This document shows, piece after piece, positions 1-5,852 of a stretch of 10,593 nt of DNA. This DNA is from JANNAT01 sp031422555 (GTDB lineage: Bacteria > Pseudomonadota > Alphaproteobacteria > Rhodobacterales > Rhodobacteraceae), in contig JANPLZ010000073.1 of assembly GCA_031422555.1 (NCBI GenBank), forward strand, positions 1 to 10,593, read 5' to 3'. A program made the translations under genes and the position numbers. Numbering within the stretch: position 1 is the stretch's first letter; each line of letters opens with the position of its first letter. The notes beneath the pieces are model-generated. The model ran no database searches. It was not told where the DNA came from and saw only the letters and a program-made list of their open reading frames with translations.

Positions 1-411
1 GGTGCGGGGTGTCTGATGGTGGAAACCATCGTTCTGGGCCGTGCTGCGATGGGCGAAACCGTCACATCACTGATGCTGTGCGACCGCCGCGAAGTGTGGC
101 GCGCGGGTGCCCCGGTGATCATCGACCCGTTCGGTTTGACCGCGCATTGCCTTGGCAACCGCTTGGCCCTGCTGGGCGGTGCAACCGCGCTGACCGCCGT
201 GGCTTTGGTTGGCCCTGCGGCCCAGGATGCCCTGGCCCCGCTGCGGGCGGTGCTGACCGAGCCTGGGGTGCAGGCGGCGGCCTCAGGCTGGGATGGGCGG
301 CTGACCCTGCGCGCCGTGGCGCAGGATGGCTGGCCGTTGCGGCGGCAAATATTGCGCGTGTTGGAGGTGCTGCGCCAAGGCCGCCCCGCCCCCCGAGTCT
401 GGCAGTTGTAG
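1..411 (+). CDS. ureD: Urease accessory protein UreD, C-terminal part (5' end outside window)
   Basis: The reading frame is open from the first base and stops at 409-411, so only about 136 C-terminal residues of a roughly 270-residue protein are visible. UreD (UreH) binds the apo-urease and, with UreF and UreG, forms the complex that loads nickel and carbamylates the active-site lysine in the cytoplasm. The segment GAGCLMVETIVLGRAAMGE followed by a beta-rich stretch, and the terminal PRVWQL, match the usual C-terminal half of UreD (typically ETLVLGRAAMGE and PRxWxL). The ATG at position 16 is internal, not the start. The stop lies 10 bp before ureA and the sequence AGGAG (410-414) overlaps it, which fits co-transcription. 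Identification rests on these motifs and on being the gene directly upstream of ureA. Confidence 0.88.
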   Translation, partial: GAGCLMVETIVLGRAAMGETVTSLMLCDRREVWRAGAPVIIDPFGLTAHCLGNRLALLGGATALTAVALVGPAAQDALAPLRAVLTEPGVQAAASGWDGRLTLRAVAQDGWPLRRQILRVLEVLRQGRPAPRVWQL

Positions 412-421
412 GAGCAATGCG

Positions 422-724
422 ATGAACCTGACCCCGCGCGAAAAGGACAAGCTGCTGATTTCGGTGGCGGCAATGGTGGCGCGCGGCCGGCTGGCGCGCG
501 GTGTCAAGCTGAACCACCCCGAGGCGATTGCGCTGATCACCGATTTCGTGGTCGAAGGCGCGCGCGATGGCCGGTCGGTTGCCGATCTGATGCAGGCGGG
601 TGGCCATGTGATCACGGCTGATCAATGTATGTCCGGCATTCCCGAAATGATCCAATCGGTGCAAGTCGAAGCCACCTTTCGCGATGGCACCAAGCTGGTC
701 ACCGTTCACCATCCAATAAGGTAA
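422..724 (+). CDS. ureA: Urease gamma subunit UreA
   Basis: UreA is the small gamma subunit of the cytoplasmic nickel enzyme urease, which hydrolyses urea to ammonia and carbamate. It forms the (UreABC)3 assembly with UreB and UreC. The protein is 100 residues, the normal length for a separate bacterial gamma subunit. It starts MNLTPREKDKLLI and carries the family landmarks ARGVKLNHPEAIALI (about residues 25-40), GIPEMI and VQVEATFRDGTKLVTVHHPI at the end. The ATG at 422 was chosen because AGGAG at 410-414 sits at a suitable distance and because family members start with this MNLTPRE sequence; in-frame codons further upstream lie inside ureD. It is not fused to UreB, unlike in Helicobacter. 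The next gene starts 9 bp after its stop. Confidence 0.97.
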   Translation: MNLTPREKDKLLISVAAMVARGRLARGVKLNHPEAIALITDFVVEGARDGRSVADLMQAGGHVITADQCMSGIPEMIQSVQVEATFRDGTKLVTVHHPIR

Positions 725-733
725 AATACTGAT

Positions 734-922
734 ATGAAGCGATTTCTTACACTTTTTCTGATCCTTCCCGCCCCGGCCTTTGCCCATGCCGGTGGCCATC
801 CTGCGGATTTTCTGACCAATCTGGTGCATCTCGTAAGCCAGCCTGATCATTTGATCATGCTGACGGCAACAGCGGCTGTAGTAAGTTTTCTGCTCTGGCT
901 GCGCAAGGCTGGCAAACTGTGA
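734..922 (+). CDS. Small secreted/membrane protein, HupE/UreJ-like N-terminal fragment fold (62 aa)
   Basis: This is a short gene lying between ureA (9 bp upstream) and ureB (4-bp GTGA overlap). Its product has a clear signal peptide: Lys-Arg at 2-3, a hydrophobic core LTLFLILPAP, and a predicted cleavage after APAFA (17). The mature protein would begin HAGGHP, continue with a short polar part holding His18, His22, His32, His39, Asp25 and Asp38, and then have one membrane helix (about 40-56) ending in positively charged RKAGK. The pattern AH-x-GGH then QPDHLIML resembles the start of HupE/UreJ nickel permeases, whose first helices carry HPxxGxDHxLxM. Those proteins have about six helices and 190 residues, so this is far shorter. 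Inference: a periplasm-facing metal-binding or nickel-entry accessory peptide. It has no stop or frameshift inside and is coupled to ureB, so it looks like a working gene, not a remnant. Function is unproven. Confidence 0.72.
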   Translation: MKRFLTLFLILPAPAFAHAGGHPADFLTNLVHLVSQPDHLIMLTATAAVVSFLLWLRKAGKL

Positions 923-1224
923 TCCCCGGCGAGATTTTAACCGTCGACGGCGACATCCTGCTGAATGCCGATGCCCCGCAAATCGTGCTGATGGTGGCCA
1001 ACTCCGGTGATCGCCCCATTCAGGTGGGCAGCCATTATCATTTTGCCGAAACCAACGCAGGCTTGCAGTTTGACCGCGACGCCGCCCGGGGCCTACGGCT
1101 GGATATCGCCGCGGGCACCGCTGTGCGGTTCGAGCCGGGTCAGCGCCGCGAGGTGCGGCTGGTGCCTTTCGGGGGGCTTCGCCGGGTGTTTGGTTTTAAT
1201 GCCGCCGTGATGGGCGAGGTGTAA
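919..1224 (+). CDS. ureB: Urease beta subunit UreB
   Basis: UreB is the beta subunit of the cytoplasmic urease trimer. The product is 101 residues, the usual length. It shows the hallmark sequence RPIQVGSHYHFAETN (about 32-46), then LRLDIAAGTAVRFEPGQ and a terminal GFNAAVMGEV. The start is a GTG at 919-921, read as Met in MIPGEI, the almost invariant opening of UreB; any later ATG would remove this conserved opening. The GTG overlaps the TGA of the small upstream gene (GTGA), so translation is probably coupled, and AAGG at 905-908 can serve as ribosome binding site. The segment FGGLRRVFGFN is somewhat different from the commoner aromatic-Gly pattern there, but the chain is intact. UreC begins 1 bp after the stop. 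Confidence 0.97.
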   Translation: MIPGEILTVDGDILLNADAPQIVLMVANSGDRPIQVGSHYHFAETNAGLQFDRDAARGLRLDIAAGTAVRFEPGQRREVRLVPFGGLRRVFGFNAAVMGEV

Positions 1225-1225
1225 C

Positions 1226-2938
1226 ATGCCCACCCCGATTTCCCGCGCGTCTTATGCCGCCATGTATGGCCCCACCACGGGTGATCGGGTGCGGCTGGGG
1301 GATACCGATCTGATCGCCCTCGTGGAACGCGATCTGACAACCTACGGCGAAGAGGTAAAGTTTGGCGGCGGCAAGGTGATCCGCGATGGCATGGGGCAAA
1401 GCCAGATCAGCCGTGCGGGCGGGGCCGCCGATACCGTGATCACCAACGCGTTGATCGTCGATTATACCGGGATTTATAAGGCCGATGTGGGCTTGCGCGA
1501 CGGGCGCATCGCGCGCATCGGCAAGGCGGGCAACCCCGACACCCAAAGCGGCGTCGATATCATCATTGGCCCCGGAACCGAGATTATCGCGGGCGAAGGC
1601 CGCATTCTGACGGCGGGCGGTATGGACGCGCATATCCATTTCATCTGCCCGCAACAGATCGACGACGCGCTGCAGTCGGGCATTACCTCCATGCTGGGCG
1701 GTGGCACCGGCCCGGCCCATGGCACGCTGGCCACCACCTGCACGCCGGGTCCGTGGCATCTGGGCCGGATGATGCAGGCGGCGGATGGGTTTGCGGTCAA
1801 TCTGGCCTTTGCCGGCAAGGGCAATGCCAGCCTGCCCGACGCTTTGGTCGAACAGGTGAACGCCGGGGCCTGCGCGTTGAAGCTGCACGAAGACTGGGGC
1901 ACCACGCCTGCCACCATTGATTGTGCTTTGACCGTGGCCGACGCGATGGACATTCAGGTGATGATCCATACCGACACCCTGAACGAAAGCGGATTTGTCG
2001 AAAACACACTGGCGGCAATCCGGGGCCGCACCATTCACGCCTTTCACACCGAAGGGGCGGGCGGCGGCCATGCCCCTGATATCATGAAGGTTGTCAGCCA
2101 CCCGAATGTTATTCCATCGTCAACCAATCCGACGATGCCCTACACCGTCAACACCGTGGAAGAACATCTGGACATGCTGATGGTGTGCCATCACCTTGAT
2201 CGGCGCGTGCCCGAAGACGTGGCCTTTGCCGAAAGCCGCATCCGGCGCGAAACCATTGCAGCCGAAGATATCCTGCACGACATGGGCGCGTTTTCGGTGA
2301 TCAGTTCCGACAGCCAGGCGATGGGCAGGGTCGGTGAGGTGATCACCCGCACCTGGCAAACCGCGCATAAGATGAAGGATCAGCGCGGGGCATTGCCGCA
2401 GGATCTGGGCAGCAACGCGGACAATTTCCGCATCAAACGCTATGTCGCGAAATACACCATCAATCCGGCGGTGGCACATGGGCTGTCCGCGCATATCGGC
2501 AGCATCGAGGCTGGCAAACGCGCCGATCTGGTGCTGTGGTCACCGGCATTCTTTGGGGCAAAGCCCGAAATGGTAATGCTGGGCGGGGTGATTGTGATGG
2601 CGCAAATGGGCGATCCGAACGCGTCGATCCCCACACCGCAGCCGGTCTATACCCGCCCGATGTTTGGCGCATTTGGCCGATCGGTGGAACGCAATGCGGT
2701 GATTTTCGTAAGCCGCGCGGGGTTTGATGCAGGCATTGGCGCGCGGTTGGGGCTGGCAAAAGATGTGGTGGCGGTGCAAAACTGCCGCGGCATCGGCAAG
2801 GCCGACATGCGCCTGAACGACGCCACGCCCCAGATCGAGGTTGATCCCGAAACCTATGTCGTGCGCGCCGATGGCGAAGTGCTGACTTGCGAGCCGAGCG
2901 CAGAGCTGCCCTTGGCGCAACGCTATTTTTTGTATTGA
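1226..2938 (+). CDS. ureC: Urease alpha (catalytic) subunit UreC
   Basis: UreC is the catalytic subunit and holds the dinuclear nickel centre. The protein has 570 residues, close to the 567 of Klebsiella UreC. All key residues are visible, each two positions later than in Klebsiella: His136 and His138 (DAHIHF), Lys219 to be carbamylated (ALKLHEDWG), His221, His248 (MIHTDTLNE), His274 (FHTEGAGGGH), the flap Cys321-His322 (MVCHHL) and Asp362 (SSDSQAMGR). The fold is an amidohydrolase-type TIM barrel flanked by beta domains. The opening PISRASYAAMYGPTTGDRVR and the ending LAQRYFLY are typical. The ATG at 1226 follows GAGGTG (1216-1221), which lies inside the end of ureB, and is 1 bp after the ureB stop. 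Nothing indicates loss of activity. Confidence 0.99.
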   Translation: MPTPISRASYAAMYGPTTGDRVRLGDTDLIALVERDLTTYGEEVKFGGGKVIRDGMGQSQISRAGGAADTVITNALIVDYTGIYKADVGLRDGRIARIGKAGNPDTQSGVDIIIGPGTEIIAGEGRILTAGGMDAHIHFICPQQIDDALQSGITSMLGGGTGPAHGTLATTCTPGPWHLGRMMQAADGFAVNLAFAGKGNASLPDALVEQVNAGACALKLHEDWGTTPATIDCALTVADAMDIQVMIHTDTLNESGFVENTLAAIRGRTIHAFHTEGAGGGHAPDIMKVVSHPNVIPSSTNPTMPYTVNTVEEHLDMLMVCHHLDRRVPEDVAFAESRIRRETIAAEDILHDMGAFSVISSDSQAMGRVGEVITRTWQTAHKMKDQRGALPQDLGSNADNFRIKRYVAKYTINPAVAHGLSAHIGSIEAGKRADLVLWSPAFFGAKPEMVMLGGVIVMAQMGDPNASIPTPQPVYTRPMFGAFGRSVERNAVIFVSRAGFDAGIGARLGLAKDVVAVQNCRGIGKADMRLNDATPQIEVDPETYVVRADGEVLTCEPSAELPLAQRYFLY

Positions 2939-2945
2939 GGTCGCC

Positions 2946-3476
2946 ATGTCTGTCACGCCCAATCCAGATTTGCCCAAACCGGATTTGCCCCCCGCCCATG
3001 TCCTGCACCGGGCTGGCCATTGGCAAGGGGCGGTTGATCTGGTGGTTCTAAGCTATGACGAACGGTTTTTGCGCCGCAAACGGCTGGAAACCGTGCAGGG
3101 CGACGGGTTTCTGGTGTCCTTGCCCGAAACCACCAGTCTGGGGCATGGCGATGCGTTTGAATGCCTCGATGGCCGGTTGATCGAAGTGATTGCCGCCGAA
3201 GAGCCGGTGTTGGAAATCACCGGTGATCTGGCACGTCTGGCGTGGCATATCGGCAATCGCCACACACCCTGCCAGATCGAAGGTGACCGTTTGCTGATCC
3301 GCCAGGACCATGTGCTGGAAGCGATGCTGCGGCAGATGAATGCGGGAATTTCCTACAAGATGGAACCCTTTACCCCCGAAGGCGGGGCTTATGGCCATGG
3401 CCGCACCCTTGGGCATGATCATGGGCCCGATCACTCTGGCTTTGGGGGGGCACCTGTGCCGCCCAAAGCGATGTGA
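2946..3476 (+). CDS. ureE: Urease accessory nickel chaperone UreE
   Basis: UreE is a cytoplasmic nickel-binding metallochaperone that hands Ni(II) to the UreD-UreF-UreG complex during urease maturation. The 176-residue product has a Pro-rich start (PDLPKPDLPP), an N-terminal beta domain (about 17-90), and a ferredoxin-like C-terminal domain with WHIGNRHTPCQI (100-111) and QDHVLEAMLRQM (120-131). His106 in NRH corresponds to the essential nickel ligand of the family. The end carries FTPEGGAYGHG and a short His-rich tail, GHGRTLGHDHGPDHSG (150-165), with four His. This is less extreme than the Klebsiella tail. The ATG at 2946 was chosen because GAGGT overlaps the ureC stop 5 bp upstream. The gene ends in ATGTGATG, overlapping ureF. 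Confidence 0.96.
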   Translation: MSVTPNPDLPKPDLPPAHVLHRAGHWQGAVDLVVLSYDERFLRRKRLETVQGDGFLVSLPETTSLGHGDAFECLDGRLIEVIAAEEPVLEITGDLARLAWHIGNRHTPCQIEGDRLLIRQDHVLEAMLRQMNAGISYKMEPFTPEGGAYGHGRTLGHDHGPDHSGFGGAPVPPKAM

Positions 3477-4114
3477 TGACCGCCACCCCTGCCCTGTTAA
3501 CCTTGATGCAATGGCTGTCGCCCGGCTTTCCCACCGGGGCCTATGCCTGTTCGCACGGGCTGGAATGGGCCATTGCGGCGGGCGATGTGACGGGGGCGGC
3601 GGCGGCACAAGACTGGATTGCGGATATCTTGCGCCATGGCACGGGCTGGCAGGATGCGGTAGTGCTGGCGCAGTCGCTGCGAACGGGTGCGGATTATGCA
3701 GCGTTGGCCGATTATGCCCGCGCGCTGTGTTCGTCGCGCGAACGTCAGGTAGAAACCATGGATCAGGGCACGGCCTTTGCGCGGACCGTCGTGGCGCTGG
3801 GATATGCGGTTGAACCGGGGCCGCTGCCTGTGGTGGTGGGTCAGGCGGCGGCCGGGCTGGGGGTGGCACCGGCGCAGGTCATCGCCCTTTACCTGCATGC
3901 CTTTGCCGCCAATCTGGTATCGGTTGCAGTGCGTTTCAGTCCTTTGGGGCAATCGGACGGGCAACGCATTCTGGCCGCCCTGCACCCGGTGATCACGGCG
4001 TTGGCCGATGCCGCCGTGGTGGCTGATCTGGCGGACATAACCACCGCCACCATTGCCGCCGATCTGGCCGCGATGCGGCATGAAACCATGGCTGTAAGGA
4101 TTTACCGCACATGA
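3476..4114 (+). CDS. ureF: Urease accessory protein UreF
   Basis: UreF is an all-helical cytoplasmic protein that bridges UreD-bound apo-urease and the GTPase UreG, and is thought to gate GTP hydrolysis and nickel transfer. The product is 212 residues from the ATG at 3476. It shows LSPGFPTGAYACSHGLE (about 14-30), the family's signature, then ALYLHAFAANLVSVAVRFSPLGQSDGQ in the middle and RHETMAVRIYRT at the C-terminus. The start is uncertain by one codon: GTG at 3473 would overlap the ureE stop by 4 bp (GTGA), while the ATG at 3476 shares one base with it (TGATG). I prefer ATG. The stop overlaps the ureG start (ATGA), so the two are likely translated in tandem. Confidence 0.95.
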   Translation: MTATPALLTLMQWLSPGFPTGAYACSHGLEWAIAAGDVTGAAAAQDWIADILRHGTGWQDAVVLAQSLRTGADYAALADYARALCSSRERQVETMDQGTAFARTVVALGYAVEPGPLPVVVGQAAAGLGVAPAQVIALYLHAFAANLVSVAVRFSPLGQSDGQRILAALHPVITALADAAVVADLADITTATIAADLAAMRHETMAVRIYRT

Positions 4115-4845
4115 CAAACCCATCCCCGCACGGCCTTTCAAATCACGGACCCCCCAATCACGGCCCCCCAAATCACGGACCCTTGCGCGTTGGCATCGGC
4201 GGGCCGGTGGGGGCAGGCAAAACCACCTTGACCGAACATTTGTGCCGCGCCTTGGCCGGGCGCTGTTCGATGGCGGTGATCACCAATGATATCTACACCC
4301 GCGAAGATGCCGACTATCTGACCCGCGCCCAAGTGCTGCCCGCCGCCCGGATCAGGGGGGTGGAAACCGGCGGCTGCCCGCACACCGCCATCCGCGAAGA
4401 CGCCAGCATCAATCTGGCCGCGGTGGCCGATCTGTGCGCGGCCTTTCCGGGTCTGGATGTGATCTTGATCGAATCCGGCGGCGATAATCTGGCGGCAACA
4501 TTTTCGCCCGAACTTGCAGATCTGTCGATCTATGTGATTGATACCGCGGCGGGTCAGGATATTCCGCGCAAACGCGGGCCCGGGGTGGCGCGGTCTGATC
4601 TGCTGGTGGTCAACAAAACCGATCTGGCGCCTTATGTCGGCGTTGATCTGGCGCTTTTGGAGGCTGACACCGTGGTTGCGCGGGGGACGCGCCCCTATGT
4701 GATGGCGCAGTTGCGCCATGGCAAAGGCGTGGCCGAGGTGGTGGCGTTCTTGCAGCGCCAAGGCGGATTGGTGCTGCGCACAGAGGCAGCACCGTCACCT
4801 TCTGCGTCTTTGGTGGAAGGGCGAAAGGGAAATGGTGGGTCGTGA
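4111..4845 (+). CDS. ureG: Urease accessory GTPase UreG, with extended N- and C-termini
   Basis: UreG is the SIMIBI-class GTPase that dimerises around nickel and drives urease activation. Visible motifs are the P-loop GGPVGAGKT (30-38), VETGGCPHTAIRED with the nickel-binding Cys89-Pro-His91, ESGGDN (121-126) and the guanine-specificity motif NKTD (168-171). The product has 244 residues against about 205-215 for most bacterial UreGs. The surplus lies at both ends: an N-terminal region with three NHGPP-type units (residues 11-25) and a low-complexity C-terminal tail after LVLRTE (about 225-244). The ATG at 4111 overlaps the ureF stop (ATGA) and has AAGGA at 4096-4100 upstream. The stop (4843-4845) lies inside the tRNA-Val gene on the other strand. 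The core GTPase domain is complete, so activity is expected. Confidence 0.96.
   Translation: MTNPSPHGLSNHGPPNHGPPNHGPLRVGIGGPVGAGKTTLTEHLCRALAGRCSMAVITNDIYTREDADYLTRAQVLPAARIRGVETGGCPHTAIREDASINLAAVADLCAAFPGLDVILIESGGDNLAATFSPELADLSIYVIDTAAGQDIPRKRGPGVARSDLLVVNKTDLAPYVGVDLALLEADTVVARGTRPYVMAQLRHGKGVAEVVAFLQRQGGLVLRTEAAPSPSASLVEGRKGNGGS
4141..4182 (+). repeat. In-frame tandem 15-bp repeat in ureG (three units)
   Basis: Units start at 4141, 4156 and 4171, each beginning AATCACGG and followed by a run of C. They encode NHGPP, NHGPP and NHGPL, placing His12, His17 and His22 just before the GTPase core (RVGIGGPVG). The third unit is the usual junction sequence of UreG proteins, so the first two look like copies of it made by slippage or duplication. 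The unit is a multiple of three bases, so the frame is kept. Confidence 0.85.
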
Positions 4846-4908
4846 CGGACTCGAACCGCCGACATTCTCGGTGTAAACGAGACGCTCTACCAACTGAGCT
4901 AACAACCC
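4833..4908 (-). tRNA. tRNA-Val, anticodon TAC
   Basis: Read on the minus strand, 76 nt fold as a full cloverleaf. The acceptor stem is GGGTTGT with ACGACCC, with one T-G pair. The D-stem is GCTC/GAGC and the anticodon stem TCTCG/CGAGA has loop TTTACAC (anticodon TAC). The variable loop has five bases, the T-stem is GGCGG/CCGTC with loop TTCGAGT, and the terminus is an encoded ACCA. It decodes GTA and probably, through a modified U34, other Val codons. Its 3' 13 bases overlap the end of ureG on the opposite strand. Confidence 0.96.
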
Positions 4909-4918
4909 GACTGCGCGG

Positions 4919-4947
4919 TGTCTACTGAAGGTGTTTTGCGGATGCAA
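4919..4947 (-). promoter_or_regulatory. Putative promoter of tRNA-Val(TAC)
   Basis: On the minus strand a -35-like TTGCAT (4942-4947) is followed after exactly 17 bp by a -10-like TAGACA (4919-4924). The tRNA begins 10 bp further on, so the primary transcript would have only a few leader bases. The match to the housekeeping sigma consensus is moderate. The call is supported mainly by the spacing and position, because the other tRNA-Val is 249 bp upstream. Confidence 0.42.
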
Positions 4948-4992
4948 GCCCTTGGTTGGCGGGGACCGCAAATTGTTGGATAGGAACGAGAG

Positions 4993-5013
4993 GCCCCGGA
5001 TCAGGTCCGGGGC
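4993..5013. repeat. Perfect 8-bp inverted repeat (GCCCCGGA / TCCGGGGC)
   Basis: GCCCCGGA at 4993-5000 pairs with TCCGGGGC at 5006-5013 across the loop TCAGG. No T-run follows on either strand, so it is not a standard intrinsic terminator. Similar CCCCGGA-TCA-TCCGGGG palindromes are, from general knowledge, frequent between genes in alphaproteobacteria. It could be a dispersed palindromic repeat or could help end ure transcription. Apart from this, the promoter and the repeat element at 5042, the 4909-5157 spacer shows nothing else I can support. Confidence 0.6.
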
Positions 5014-5041
5014 GTGCTGGTGTTGGTTGCCCGAAAGTAAG

Positions 5042-5106
5042 CGGGGGTTTCACACCCCCTGCCTCAAAAGCCTTAGGCTTTTGACGCTCCCCCGTGGAGT
5101 ATTTTT
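5042..5106 (+). repeat. Structured repeat element, copy 1 (possible terminator of the ure operon)
   Basis: The element reads GGGGGTTTCACACCCCC (5043-5059), then a hairpin TCAAAAGCC-TTA-GGCTTTTGA (5064-5084), then CTCCCCCGTGG (5087-5097) and TATTTTT (5100-5106). The first G5 can pair either with the C5 at 5055-5059 or with the C5 at 5089-5093. Copy 2 at 10353-10421 has the same outer parts but a different central stem sequence. On the + strand the stem followed by a T-run suggests a Rho-independent terminator. It is the first such signal downstream of ureG, beyond the tRNA on the other strand. It lies between the two tRNA-Val genes. Confidence 0.7.
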
Positions 5107-5157
5107 ACCAAAATGAACGCGGATTTTAGGTAAATTTTACGACTGTTCAGCAAATAA

Positions 5158-5232
5158 TGGTGGGAGATAAGGGATTTGAACCCCTGACATCATCGATGTG
5201 AACGATGCGCTCTACCACTGAGCTAATCTCCC
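5158..5232 (-). tRNA. tRNA-Val, anticodon CAC
   Basis: On the minus strand, 75 nt fold as a cloverleaf. The acceptor stem is GGGAGAT/ATCTCCC, the D-stem GCTC/GAGC and the anticodon stem CATCG/CGATG, with loop TTCACAT (anticodon CAC). The T-stem is AGGGG/CCCTT, with loop TTCAAAT and an encoded ACCA. It decodes GTG. The 5' end lies only 11 bp after the HU stop codon, so it is probably transcribed at least in part from the HU promoter and cut out by RNase P. Confidence 0.96.
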
Positions 5233-5243
5233 ATAGGCGCTGT

Positions 5244-5696
5244 TTAGCCCGCCTCGCCCGCCGCTGCAAGGCCCTCAATCTGGGCTTTTTTGCCACCGGT
5301 TTTGGCCGGAACCCGGCGCAGTTTCAGCGTCATCATCGACCCGTTCGCCAGATCGCGTGACCGCCCGACCCGCAGCTTGCCAAAGGGCGGCAAGTTCAGC
5401 ACTTGGCCGGCCTCAAGCGCACGACCAAGTTCGGCCAGTGTCGCTTCGACAATGTCGCGCACGTCTTTTTTCTTGAAATCACCGGCGGTTGTCACCCGGT
5501 CTACCAAATCCTTGACCCGCAGGGCCACGGCCAACTGGCCCGCTGCGGCATCGGTGTCTGGCGCGCCTGCGGCCAGTTTGGCAGCAGGTTCGGTTTTATC
5601 CACAACGGCCTTGCCACCTGCAGCTTTGCCGCCCGCAACTTTGGCTGTGGTTTTTTTGGCAGCGGTGGTTTTGGCATCGGCAATTTTTGCGGGCAT
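5244..5696 (-). CDS. HU-family DNA-binding protein with Ala/Lys-rich N-terminal tail
   Basis: This is probably a nucleoid-associated protein that binds and bends DNA as a dimer. Of its 150 residues, about 1-55 are a low-complexity tail of Ala, Lys, Thr and Gly, likely disordered and DNA-contacting, like a histone tail. Residues about 58-128 show an HU/IHF core: LRVKDLVDRVTTAGDFKKKDVRDIV, then LNLPPFGKLRVGRSRD. The typical arm sequence GRNPxTG is absent; the arm instead reads GRSRDLANGSMMTLKLRRV, so DNA binding may differ from classical HU. The ATG at 5694-5696 opens MPAKIADAKT, a normal start for these tailed proteins, and the AT-rich 5697-5760 upstream would hold the promoter. Gene order lon then HU is the same as lon-hupB in enterobacteria. 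The short C-terminal extension (about 129-150) is also low-complexity. Exact orthology to hupB is not certain. Confidence 0.85.
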   Translation of the reverse strand: MPAKIADAKTTAAKKTTAKVAGGKAAGGKAVVDKTEPAAKLAAGAPDTDAAAGQLAVALRVKDLVDRVTTAGDFKKKDVRDIVEATLAELGRALEAGQVLNLPPFGKLRVGRSRDLANGSMMTLKLRRVPAKTGGKKAQIEGLAAAGEAG

Positions 5697-5794
5697 GGCG
5701 GGGCGCTTTCATTGTTTCTTATTCTAACACAAGGCTAAAGCATTAATTCCAAACTTGAAACAGTTGAGATGGCTGCGTCCCGCATCAATCGCAA

Positions 5795-5830
5795 AAGCAA
5801 ACGGCGCGGCCCAGGTCAGGGTCGCGCCGT
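5795..5830 (-). terminator. Intrinsic terminator of lon
   Basis: On the minus strand, 22 bp after the lon stop, ACGGCGCG (5823-5830) pairs perfectly with CGCGCCGT (5801-5808) over a 14-base loop. A T-rich stretch TTGCTTTTGC follows. This is the expected layout of a Rho-independent terminator and separates lon from the HU promoter region. Confidence 0.68.
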
Positions 5831-5852
5831 CGTCGTATCGCTTGATCAGCGT

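Noticed and set aside
1196..2101. Long open frame (about 300 codons) on the minus strand opposite ureC
   Set aside because: It lies fully against the strongly conserved ureC coding frame; the translation resembles no known family and is a product of high GC content.
4931..5116. 61-codon + strand open frame between the two tRNA genes
   Set aside because: It runs through the inverted repeat and the structured repeat element, with no plausible start signal and no family features.
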